Counted from the stretch's first letter, positions 1 through 5,950 are shown. The stretch: 13,293 bases of DNA from Eubacterium sp. (GCA_029054965.1 JAIDEF010000176.1:1-13293); one strand, 5' to 3'. Notes: generated from the letters alone by a model not told the origin. A program made the numbers and translations.

Positions 1-2
1 AA

Positions 3-53
3 GAGACATTAATAACACTATATATTGCGTACGGCGCTTTTATCAACAACTAA
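3..53 (+). CDS. Possible 3' end of an upstream gene (partial)
   Basis: A frame open from the left edge reads ETLITLYIAYGAFINN and stops at 51-53, 20 bases before the nucleosidase start. Its composition is protein-like, but a second frame (stop at 56-58) is also open over the same short stretch, so the reading frame is uncertain. If real, it is the C-terminus of a gene co-transcribed with the nucleosidase. No family can be assigned from 16 residues. Confidence 0.3.
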   Translation, partial: ETLITLYIAYGAFINN

Positions 54-73
54 AATGAAACGGGGTAATTTGT

Positions 74-781
74 ATGCTTGGTATTATCGGGGCTATGGAT
101 GTTGAAGTAAATGCCATAAAAAACAAAATTACAAATAAAACAGTAACAAAGAAAGCCGGTGTTGAATTCGTCTGCGGACTCATTGAGAATGTTATGGTTT
201 GTGTTGCTCAATGCTCACCCGGCAAGGTAAATGCAGCAATCTGCACTCAGGCTATGATTGACGGTTTTGATGTTGACAAAATCATAAATGTTGGTGTGGG
301 CTGTTCACTTTCAAAGGATGTTGTTATTAAAAATGTTGTTATTGCAACTGATGTCTGTGAATATGATATAGATATTACCGCTCTCGGTGAACCGCGAGGT
401 TTTATAAATGGTCTTAATGTTATCAAGGTCAGTGCCGACAAGGAGCTGAGCGAAAGGCTGGCACGCACGGCAATCACCTGCGGCGAAAAAATACACCGTG
501 GAACAATTGCCAGCGGTGACACCTTTATTGCAGACAGCGGACTTAAGATGCGTTTGAGCACTGAATTCGATGCAATCTGCGGTGAGATGGAGGGCGGAGC
601 AATCGGTCATACCTGCCTTGCTAACGGGATACCCTTTGCTGTAATTCGTTCAATAAGCGACGGCGGTGACGAAAGCTCACAGATAGATTACCCAATATTT
701 AAAAAAATCGCTGCAGAAATTTCCACAGCGATAATTGTTGAATATATTAAGTCAGAGCAAAATCAGTTTGCTTTGTATTAA
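74..781 (+). CDS. mtnN: 5'-methylthioadenosine/S-adenosylhomocysteine nucleosidase family protein
   Basis: Cytosolic nucleosidase of the Pfs/MTAN family, which removes adenine from methylthioadenosine and S-adenosylhomocysteine in methyl-cycle recycling. Its 235 residues are the usual family length. The N-terminus GIIGAMDVEV places Glu11 at the conserved catalytic or binding glutamate. SGDTFI (147-152), the EME motif (171-173) and RSISD with Asp196 match the ribose-binding glutamate and the catalytic aspartate. Two substrate loops differ from the usual form: SGIGKVNAA is CSPGKVNAA (47-55), and the G-x-A-G-G turn is GVGCS (74-78). Substrate preference could therefore have shifted. A GGGG stretch about 8 bases before the ATG is the likely ribosome binding site. 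The gene converges on the XRE regulator and overlaps its stop by 4 bases, with no terminator between them. Family call firm, exact substrate inferred. Confidence 0.88.
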   Translation: MLGIIGAMDVEVNAIKNKITNKTVTKKAGVEFVCGLIENVMVCVAQCSPGKVNAAICTQAMIDGFDVDKIINVGVGCSLSKDVVIKNVVIATDVCEYDIDITALGEPRGFINGLNVIKVSADKELSERLARTAITCGEKIHRGTIASGDTFIADSGLKMRLSTEFDAICGEMEGGAIGHTCLANGIPFAVIRSISDGGDESSQIDYPIFKKIAAEISTAIIVEYIKSEQNQFALY

Positions 782-1434
782 TCAAGGTAAAAGCTTGTAA
801 GAATCTGTTCTTCGGCTCTGTTTATAAGATTAATGAAAGCGTTGCTTTCGCACATATCGTTACCATTTCTTGATTTATCCTCAAGCAGACCGAATTTGGC
901 ATCCTCAACCGCAATAGCGGCGTTTGCCAGCTCTCTTCCGAGGTTAAAATCAATTTTGAATATTTCCTTTGGCAGAATACCTGCTTTTGCCATTGTAAGT
1001 GCACCGCGGTACACACAAAGTGCATAGTAGTCATAGATGTATTTAACAGCCTGTGCATCCTTAGCAGATGAAATGATATCGAGCAGGAATGTTGATGCCT
1101 GTGCCAGTGTGCCAACACTGATTTCGCCGTTTTCATCAATTGGTGTATCAATATATGATGTGTCAACACCATTGCGGTTGTTGCTTACACCTAAAAGGTA
1201 ATCGGTGGTTACACCGTAATATTCACCGCATTTGATAACAAAATCAAGTCCGCATTCTCTTATACCCTTTTCATAGTGGCTGAGCAGTGCCTGGCTTATA
1301 CCTAAATCCAATGCCGCCTTTTTCTGGCTGATACCTCTTTCTTTACGAAGCTGGGTTAACACCGCTGCAAAATTTGAAAGCTTGTCAGCCTTGTCCTTTT
1401 TTAAATTCTTTTTTTCATCAATTCGTTTTTCCAT
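778..1434 (-). CDS. XRE-family helix-turn-helix transcriptional regulator
   Basis: DNA-binding regulator of 218 residues. A Lys/Asp-rich N-terminal tail of about 20 residues precedes a Cro/C1-type helix-turn-helix at about 22-80: FAAVLTQLRKERGISQ, AALDLGISQALLSHYEKG, then YGVTTDYLLG, a common end of this domain. The C-terminal part (about 90-218) is helical-looking with no recognised ligand domain. I chose the ATG at 1434 rather than the in-frame GTG at 1446, because that GTG lies inside the GGAGGG ribosome binding site, which is correctly spaced for 1434. Promoter boxes at 1461-1489 give a leader of only about 20 bases. It is divergent from the histidine phosphatase and may regulate itself and that gene, which is inference. 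Its stop overlaps that of the nucleosidase. Confidence 0.88.
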   Translation of the reverse strand: MEKRIDEKKNLKKDKADKLSNFAAVLTQLRKERGISQKKAALDLGISQALLSHYEKGIRECGLDFVIKCGEYYGVTTDYLLGVSNNRNGVDTSYIDTPIDENGEISVGTLAQASTFLLDIISSAKDAQAVKYIYDYYALCVYRGALTMAKAGILPKEIFKIDFNLGRELANAAIAVEDAKFGLLEDKSRNGNDMCESNAFINLINRAEEQILTSFYLD

Positions 1435-1460
1435 AAAACCCTCCACATATTACAGATAGT

Positions 1461-1489
1461 ATTATATCCACAATATTACTATTTGTAAA
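1461..1489 (-). promoter_or_regulatory. Promoter of the XRE regulator
   Basis: Read on the minus strand: -35 TTTACA (1484-1489), a 17-base spacer and -10 TATAAT (1461-1466). Transcription would begin near 1454. The -35 box lies inside one of two direct repeats of TATTTGTAA (1480-1488 and 1512-1520, 32 bases apart, about three helical turns), which could be operator half-sites. Confidence 0.75.
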
Positions 1490-1549
1490 GTGTGAATTTT
1501 ATATTGTTAATTATTTGTAACATTTGGCTAAATAAGGAGCTTTTTTAAT

Positions 1550-2185
1550 ATGAAATCATACACAGTGTATTTATTCCGTCACGGATTAACCAAAGGTAAC
1601 TTAAACGCACAGTATATTGGGCATACAGATTTGCCTTTAACTACTGATAGTATATCAAGTCTTAAAACGATAAAAGCACACGAGCATTATCCTAAGGTTG
1701 AAGCAGTGTTTTCTTCACCGCTTAAACGCTGTAAGGATTCTGCAAAAATTATGTTTCCTGAAAGCAATACTATTATAATAGACGATTTTATTGAATATAA
1801 TTTCGGTGAATTTGAGCAGTGTACCGCTGAGGATTTGAAGAATAATGATGATTTTAAAAATTGGATAAGGGGCGATATTAATGCTCGTACACCATTTGGT
1901 GAAAGTAATGCTGAATTTGTCAGCCGTGTATGCCTTGCATTTGAAAAGGTGATTGACGGCTGCATAAAAACCGGAACGAATAATGTTGCAATTGTGGGTC
2001 ACGCAGGAGTGCTGATGACGATACTTTCCTGTTACGGTCTGCCCGAAGCCCCTATGGCACACTGGCAGATGGATGCAGGCTATGGATATAAGCTTCGCAT
2101 CACTCCGTCGCTTTGGATGCAGGGCAGAAAGCTTGAGGTTATTGATACCTCACCGACAAGTATTAGTGATATGGAAAACGTATAA
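1550..2185 (+). CDS. Histidine phosphatase family protein (phosphoglycerate mutase/CobC-like)
   Basis: Member of the two-histidine phosphatase superfamily, 211 residues. The phospho-accepting histidine is His11 in LFRHG. YIGHTDLPLT (22-31), SSPLKRC (55-61), the acid residue Glu82 in IEYNFGEFE, GESNAEFVSRV (117-127) and the second catalytic histidine His151 in VGHAG follow in family order. The layout (RHG, then Y-x-G-x-T-D-x-P-L) resembles alpha-ribazole phosphatases (CobC) and also general phosphoglycerate-mutase-like phosphatases. The substrate cannot be settled from sequence alone. The nearby cobalamin-riboswitch operon makes a corrinoid role worth testing, but it lies on the other strand and is not co-transcribed. 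AAGGAG lies about 11 bases before the ATG. The last codons and the stop fall inside an AT-rich inverted repeat. Confidence 0.88.
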   Translation: MKSYTVYLFRHGLTKGNLNAQYIGHTDLPLTTDSISSLKTIKAHEHYPKVEAVFSSPLKRCKDSAKIMFPESNTIIIDDFIEYNFGEFEQCTAEDLKNNDDFKNWIRGDINARTPFGESNAEFVSRVCLAFEKVIDGCIKTGTNNVAIVGHAGVLMTILSCYGLPEAPMAHWQMDAGYGYKLRITPSLWMQGRKLEVIDTSPTSISDMENV

Positions 2186-2218
2186 AAATAAGCAGTTTAT
2201 TTTATACATTTTCCATAT
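2169..2218. repeat. 19-bp inverted repeat across the end of the phosphatase gene
   Basis: Arms 2169-2187 and 2200-2218 are complementary with a single C/A mismatch around a 12-base loop. The left arm holds the last codons and the stop of the phosphatase. The stem is AT-rich and no U tract follows, so it is not a classical terminator. It could protect the 3' end or modulate readthrough into the lipoprotein gene, whose ribosome binding site begins about 15 bases later. Confidence 0.6.
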
Positions 2219-2246
2219 AATTGGGCAAAGTAGGTGATTTTTTAAT

Positions 2247-2672
2247 ATGAAAAAGATATTTAAAATATTACTTATTATTTTATCATTAATTCTTTTGTTT
2301 GCAGGTTGTTCTGATGACAGTGAGTATATCCCCGGAAAGAATGGAAAGGGGTTAATATATGGTCCCTGCATTTTCTATAACGGAAATACCTATGTAACAC
2401 CTCAATATGAAAATGTAGTTAAAGATCTCCCTGATGATGCTGACTATTGGGGAACATCTTCAGTAGAATCCAGTGAGCAACTCATCAATGGCGTTCTTGT
2501 TTCTAATGTTCATAATCTGGATACTGATGAGAATGTGCAGATAACGGCTATCAGCGGTTATGAATTTTATAAGTCAGCAGATGAGAAAAGGTTGTATTGC
2601 AGGGGCAAGAATGCAAATGGTGATAACGCTTCGGCATATTATACCTGTTATGTATTAAGTAACGAAAATTAA
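2247..2672 (+). CDS. Small lipoprotein of unknown function
   Basis: Not a family I recognise. The 141 residues begin with a classic lipoprotein signal: MKK, a hydrophobic stretch rich in Ile and Leu, and a lipobox LFAGC at 17-21 that makes Cys21 the lipid-modified residue. It should sit on the outer face of the membrane. The mature part (about 120 residues) is acidic and rich in Tyr, Asn and Asp, with three further cysteines (near 41, 118 and 134) that could form a disulfide. TAGGTGA about 10 bases before the ATG serves as ribosome binding site. It follows the phosphatase by 61 bases on the same strand and is closed by the bidirectional terminator, so the two may share a transcript. Confidence 0.75.
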   Translation: MKKIFKILLIILSLILLFAGCSDDSEYIPGKNGKGLIYGPCIFYNGNTYVTPQYENVVKDLPDDADYWGTSSVESSEQLINGVLVSNVHNLDTDENVQITAISGYEFYKSADEKRLYCRGKNANGDNASAYYTCYVLSNEN

Positions 2673-2687
2673 ATATGGTATTATAAA

Positions 2688-2725
2688 AATCCACCGTTTC
2701 AAATGAAACGGTGGATTGTCTTTTT
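2688..2725. terminator. Bidirectional intrinsic terminator
   Basis: CCACCGTTTC (2691-2700) pairs with GAAACGGTGG (2705-2714) around a 4-base loop, and AAT/ATT extends the stem to 13 bp. A T-rich tail follows on both strands (TCTTTTT on +, ATTTTTAT on -). It lies between the ends of two convergent genes and serves both the lipoprotein (+) and the DUF4430/barrel operon (-), whose last stop codon is at 2724-2726. Confidence 0.88.
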
Positions 2726-3935
2726 ACTGTTCCTTTTTCTTTGCTGCAAGAACTGCTGTTCCTGCACCTGCAAGTGCAATTGACAGTGCGATTGTCATTG
2801 CGCCTGCGCCTGTTGAAGGTGATTTTTTAGATGTATTCTTTTTTGTTTCTGTTGAAGTAGTTGCCGCAGTATCATTTTTTTGTGTTACAAGTGGCTTAAC
2901 CTGGAACTTTGTTGTTGATTCAGGCTTCTTTGTCGGGTTTTTCTCTGAAACCTCAGGATCTTCAATGTCGTCCCAGTCAATTGGTTCATCAATCAACTCT
3001 TTTATCATCAAAACATTAACATATGATGTTAATCCACGAAGAATGTCAAATGTTGCAAAAAGATTTGGTTCGCCGCCAACCTCAAAGGAATATGCACCGT
3101 CTGTTGAGGTTTTGAATGCACTGAGCTGGTTATAAATCTCTGTGCTCTTATTCAGATTAATTGTTTCAGCATTATCATCAAGCAGTGAATCAAGCCATTC
3201 ATATTCAGCATATGCCATCAGTGCAAGACCGGTGGAATTTGCATTAAGGGTTGTTGTGTACTGGTTGTCGCAGAAATAACCGCCATCTGTTTTGTAGGTT
3301 TCAATAACCTTAAGTGCATCGTTAAGCTGTGCTGTGTATTCATCTGAAGCATAGGATATTGCAGAAATGAAATAAGCAGTGTTGTCACAGCTATAGCCCC
3401 AGTTTTCCATTCCCTTGCCCATTGTGTAATATTTGTCAACAAAGTTTTTGCAAACAGCTTCACAGAAGGCTTCGTCCTCAATGTAGAAAAGAGCAGGGAT
3501 TACTATATTATAATAGTAAGGATTCATTTCTGAATCAGCAGGCATTGCAGCAAAGGCTGCAGTTAAATCATAGCCCTCAAATTCCCATACTTCAATGTCA
3601 TTAGACATAAGAATTTCAATGACAGCGGCATAGGTTGCAAGACTCTCGCCGTACTGAGTAATCAGCTTTCCGTTGTTAGCCTTGATGTTTTCTTTAACGC
3701 TTGCAATGAATTTGTCATTGTATTTAGATAAATCGGCACCTGAGTTGGTGAGATAGTAAAAATCAACAGCATCATCAATTGTGTAATCTCCCTCTTTCTG
3801 TGAGGTGATGTAATTAACGATTTTGTCAATTTCCTTTCGCACATCTTCGCTTTTTGGCTGTGCTTGTGCGAATGCTGTAATGCTTGCGGTGAGCATTACA
3901 CAGATTGCAGTAATAACTGCTAAAAACTTTTTCAT
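2724..3935 (-). CDS. Secreted alpha/alpha-barrel (prenyltransferase/transcobalamin alpha-like) protein with wall-sorting-like tail
   Basis: Exported protein of 403 residues. Residues 1-25 form a signal peptide (cleavage probably after AFA, 23). Residues about 28-315 are helical and carry recurring motifs of the prenyltransferase / terpene-cyclase-like alpha/alpha toroid: QYGESLATYAAVIEIL (94-109), SCDNTAYFISAISYA (182-196), NANSTGLALMAYA (231-243) and a final NLFATFDILRGL (291-302). The same fold is the alpha domain of intrinsic factor and transcobalamin. A Lys/Thr/Pro-rich linker (about 330-370) follows, then SPSTG (372-376), a hydrophobic helix (377-398) and KKKEQ. That tail has the layout of a sortase signal, with SPSTG in place of LPXTG. 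A strong ribosome binding site (GGAGGAAAA) precedes the ATG. It is 50 bases downstream of the DUF4430 gene under the same cobalamin riboswitch, suggesting joint corrinoid binding at the surface. Fold is inferred from motif spacing, function from context. Confidence 0.8.
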   Translation of the reverse strand: MKKFLAVITAICVMLTASITAFAQAQPKSEDVRKEIDKIVNYITSQKEGDYTIDDAVDFYYLTNSGADLSKYNDKFIASVKENIKANNGKLITQYGESLATYAAVIEILMSNDIEVWEFEGYDLTAAFAAMPADSEMNPYYYNIVIPALFYIEDEAFCEAVCKNFVDKYYTMGKGMENWGYSCDNTAYFISAISYASDEYTAQLNDALKVIETYKTDGGYFCDNQYTTTLNANSTGLALMAYAEYEWLDSLLDDNAETINLNKSTEIYNQLSAFKTSTDGAYSFEVGGEPNLFATFDILRGLTSYVNVLMIKELIDEPIDWDDIEDPEVSEKNPTKKPESTTKFQVKPLVTQKNDTAATTSTETKKNTSKKSPSTGAGAMTIALSIALAGAGTAVLAAKKKEQ

Positions 3936-3985
3936 ATTTTTTCCTCCAATATAAATTTTTTATGATAACAAGGATAAAACCCCGA

Positions 3986-4699
3986 TTAACATACAAACGA
4001 AAAAACAATAGCGTCACCCTGTGATATAGTGTATTTATCACAGCTTTTCGGCGGTGAGCTGCCGTTGACAGTGTATATCCAGCCGCTCTGCCTGCCACAG
4101 TCAAATTCATCAATGTTATTAAAGCCTTTTATGTATGTGCCATATGCACTGTTTTGGGCATTTATTGTTACACCGTTTTTGCTGCAGGCCGATTTCAAAG
4201 CATCGTAAGCAGTGCTGCCGTTATTCACTGTTACGGTTTTTGTGTTCATAATTATTCCGTCAGCAGGAACAAAATCCTCGTGCCCTGCTTTGAGATTTTC
4301 CATATTGCTGAGTATTTTTTTGCATTCAATTTCAATACTGCAGGAGATAGTTGATGAGGTTGTGGCTGCTGTTGTTGTTTCAGTTTTTGCAGCAGTTGTT
4401 TTATTGTCTGTTTTTTTTGTTGTAATGGTACTCTTTGTTGTTGAGTTTGTTGCTGACGTGGCAGCAGTGGATTTGTTTTGTTCGGAATTTGAATTTTGCG
4501 TGGTGGATTCACTGACTGCTTTTTTTGTCTGACTGGTTTGTTCGGTTGATTTGCTGTGTTCAACTGATTTCGCTGATGTAGATGTTATATTACTTAGTGT
4601 CTGCTCCTCAGGCGGGTTTTCGCTGCTGCAGCCGACAAATGATACGAATATAAATATTATAGTAATTAATATAGATATATATTTTATATTTTTTTTCAT
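3986..4699 (-). CDS. DUF4430 (transcobalamin-like C-terminal domain) lipoprotein
   Basis: Surface lipoprotein of 237 residues. The signal peptide ends in lipobox FVGC, so Cys24 is lipidated. Residues about 25-118 are a low-complexity linker of Ser, Thr, Asn, Gln and Lys, long enough to extend the domain into or through the wall. Residues about 119-237 match DUF4430: paired cysteines in CSIEIEC (120-126), VPADGIIMN (144-152), TVTVNNGSTAYDALKSAC (155-172), then IDEFDCGRQSGWIYTVNG (196-213) and the closing YTISQGDAIVFSFVC (223-237). Six cysteines in the domain may form disulfides. DUF4430 is the bacterial relative of the beta domain of intrinsic factor and transcobalamin. The ATG follows directly after the U tract of the riboswitch terminator, and the ribosome binding site lies in that hairpin. 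With the downstream barrel protein it probably forms a cobalamin-repressed corrinoid-binding pair. Binding itself is inferred. Confidence 0.88.
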   Translation of the reverse strand: MKKNIKYISILITIIFIFVSFVGCSSENPPEEQTLSNITSTSAKSVEHSKSTEQTSQTKKAVSESTTQNSNSEQNKSTAATSATNSTTKSTITTKKTDNKTTAAKTETTTAATTSSTISCSIEIECKKILSNMENLKAGHEDFVPADGIIMNTKTVTVNNGSTAYDALKSACSKNGVTINAQNSAYGTYIKGFNNIDEFDCGRQSGWIYTVNGSSPPKSCDKYTISQGDAIVFSFVC

Positions 4700-4730
4700 A
4701 AAAAAACACCTCTGTTTGGACAGAGGTGCA
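4700..4730 (-). terminator. Riboswitch terminator that also holds the ribosome binding site
   Basis: On the minus strand CACCTCTG pairs with CAGAGGTG around a 6-base loop (stem 4707-4728), followed by seven U (4700-4706) and at once by the ATG at 4699. The 3' arm, AGAGGTG, is a good Shine-Dalgarno sequence 7 bases from that ATG. Folding would therefore both stop transcription and hide the ribosome binding site. I could not identify the competing antiterminator pairing with certainty. Confidence 0.85.
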
Positions 4731-4783
4731 GCAGGTCTTTAAATTCATTTGCCTTTCCACTTGCCCAAAAGCTGAATTAGATT

Positions 4784-5220
4784 TTCGGCAGGTATCCCGA
4801 CTTATGATATAGAAATTTTAAACTTCGCTTGATACACCGACTTTAGGCAATGAATAGAAATCCGAACCTGCCCAAAATGCAGAATTAAAGCGAATTTGTG
4901 AAATTTTCGCTGTTGCCTTGCGTCAGCAAGGCTGCCATCTCAAAAATCAAAATTCATCTTTACTGCAAGCATTTTGGGTCTGCGAGTTAAAATTGGCTGA
5001 TTTGTTCTTAATCAAGGCACAAAAACGCAGGAATACTTGCCGTATTCCGAGTATTTTTAACACAGAGTAAGGGCAAATCAGCCAATTTTAACCACGGTTT
5101 GGATTACTACTCATTGCCTAGGTATGTCTTTCGTCAAATACGGTAATGGCGGTTGCTTAGGATTCTCACCTAATTCCCTTTTAATCCCGGTTTGTCAGAC
5201 CGGAAACCGAATAGCTATTT
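4784..5220 (-). promoter_or_regulatory. Cobalamin (B12) riboswitch aptamer
   Basis: The minus strand carries the conserved cobalamin-aptamer blocks in order: GATTAAAAGGGAATTAGGTG (5167-5186), GGTGAGAATCC (5160-5170), AACCGCCATTACCGTA as the CCGCCACTGT-type block (about 5140-5155), and the B12 box AAGTCGGGATACCTGCC (4787-4803). A closing helix can form from CCGAA/TTCGG (4784-4788 with 5207-5211). About 430 bases is far longer than a usual aptamer (about 200). The excess is a peripheral stem and insertion (4844-5120). It precedes the DUF4430 lipoprotein gene and ends in the terminator at 4700-4730, so cobalamin binding should turn the operon off. Confidence 0.93.
4869..5095 (-). other. Two-hairpin structured insertion inside the riboswitch
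   Basis: The insertion is flanked by a peripheral stem (TAGGCAATGA at 4844-4853 with TCATTGCCTA at 5111-5120, continued by 4859-4868 with 5096-5105). Inside it are two adjacent arms of about 107 bases. Arm 1: CCCAAAATGC (4871-4880) with GCATTTTGGG (4969-4978), enclosing AGCGAA/TTCGCT (4889-4911) and GCCTTGC-GTCA-GCAAGGC (4915-4932). Arm 2: a perfect 19-bp stem, 4986-5004 with 5074-5092, enclosing GGAATAC/GTATTCC (5030-5048). No ORF is evident. It may be an expanded peripheral domain or an inserted hairpin element. Confidence 0.75.
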
Positions 5221-5232
5221 AATTATAATGTC

Positions 5233-5262
5233 AGTATAGCATTAAGACTATATTGTTGTCAA
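5233..5262 (-). promoter_or_regulatory. Promoter of the cobalamin-riboswitch operon
   Basis: Read on the minus strand: a perfect -35 TTGACA (5257-5262), an 18-base spacer and -10 TATACT (5233-5238). Transcription would start near 5226, just ahead of the aptamer. The -35 box ends 5 bases beyond the hpt stop codon, and no terminator separates hpt from it, so some readthrough from hpt is possible. Confidence 0.8.
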
Positions 5263-5266
5263 TTGA

Positions 5267-5806
5267 TTATTTTTCATATACCTCGCGTTTAAGCACACCA
5301 ATATATGGCAGGTTGCGGTAATATTGGTTATAGTCAAGACCATAGCCTACAACAAATTCATTCGGAACATCAACTCCAACATAGTCCGCCTTAATATCGG
5401 CAACACGCCTTGAGGGCTTGTCAAGCAGAGTGATAACTGCAATTGATTCGGGATTTCTTTCTGACAGCATATCGCATATATGTTTCAGCGTTCTTCCTGT
5501 ATCGAGAATATCCTCAACAAGCAGAACATCAAAACCGCTTAAATCCTTTTCAATATCCTTAATTATTTCTACCTTTCCGCTTGATTCGGTGCCATCACCG
5601 TAGCTTGACGCCTGAATAAAATCAATATGGCAGGGTAAATCAATGTGTCTTGTAAGATCGGTTAAAAAATATATTGAACCTTTAAGAATTCCTACAACAA
5701 GCAGTTTTTTGCCTGCATAGTCATTTGTGATTATTTCGCCGAGTTGTTTTGTTATTGAATAAAGCTCATTCTCGGTAACGAGAATTTTTTCAACGTCTTT
5801 GTTCAT
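5267..5806 (-). CDS. hpt: Hypoxanthine phosphoribosyltransferase
   Basis: Cytosolic purine salvage enzyme that joins hypoxanthine or guanine to PRPP, giving IMP or GMP. Its 179 residues are the normal bacterial length. Hallmarks in order: LKGS (41-44, pyrophosphate loop), ASSYGDGTESSG (66-77, flexible loop), the PRPP motif VEDILDTGRT (97-106) with the usual acidic pair, LLDKPSRR with the base-contacting Lys130 (128-134), and FVVGYGLDY (151-159) near the C-terminus. AGGGGAG stands about 7 bases before the ATG. It has its own promoter, divergent from the O-acetyltransferase gene. The usual partner tilS is not next to it here. Confidence 0.95.
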   Translation of the reverse strand: MNKDVEKILVTENELYSITKQLGEIITNDYAGKKLLVVGILKGSIYFLTDLTRHIDLPCHIDFIQASSYGDGTESSGKVEIIKDIEKDLSGFDVLLVEDILDTGRTLKHICDMLSERNPESIAVITLLDKPSRRVADIKADYVGVDVPNEFVVGYGLDYNQYYRNLPYIGVLKREVYEK

Positions 5807-5850
5807 AATTACTCCCCTTAAATTTAAGCGTAATACATCAATACTCTTAA

Positions 5851-5879
5851 ATTATAACATCACGCAGTTATAAAGTAAA
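5851..5879 (-). promoter_or_regulatory. Promoter of hpt
   Basis: On the minus strand: -35 TTTACT (5874-5879), a 17-base spacer and a perfect -10 TATAAT (5851-5856). The start near 5845 gives a leader of about 38 bases with no obvious riboswitch. It stands back to back with the acetyltransferase promoter. Confidence 0.72.
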
Positions 5880-5888
5880 GTAAAAGTC

Positions 5889-5917
5889 TTGTGTTTTAAT
5901 TGGTATTTTGTTATATT
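5889..5917 (+). promoter_or_regulatory. Promoter of the O-acetyltransferase gene
   Basis: -35 TTGTGT (5889-5894), a 17-base spacer and -10 TATATT (5912-5917). Transcription would begin near 5924, about 27 bases before the GTG start. This placement excludes the upstream in-frame ATG at 5900, which would lie before the transcript start. Confidence 0.6.
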
Positions 5918-5950
5918 AAAATCAACATTAATGATAAAGGAGTTTTTGCT

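Noticed and set aside
1435..1446. GTG start at 1446 for the XRE regulator
   Set aside because: The codon lies within the GGAGGG ribosome binding site of the ATG at 1434.
2716..3135. 139-residue + strand frame opposite the barrel protein
   Set aside because: It is the antisense of the hydrophobic and Thr/Lys-rich tail and runs out of the terminator hairpin; no ribosome binding site.
4212..4563. Long open frames on both strands over the Ser/Thr-rich part of the DUF4430 gene (106 residues on +, 103 on -)
   Set aside because: They are shadows of the low-complexity linker; no ribosome binding sites, and composition is Val/Phe- or Gln-repetitive only because of the repeated codons beneath.
4869..5095. 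CRISPR array or tandem-repeat element in the riboswitch region
   Set aside because: The repeats are inverted and nested, not direct and evenly spaced; there are no spacers and no cas genes.
5900..5950. ATG start at 5900 for the O-acetyltransferase
   Set aside because: No ribosome binding site, it precedes the predicted transcript start, and the extension is absent from the family; the GTG at 5951 has AAAGGAG before it.
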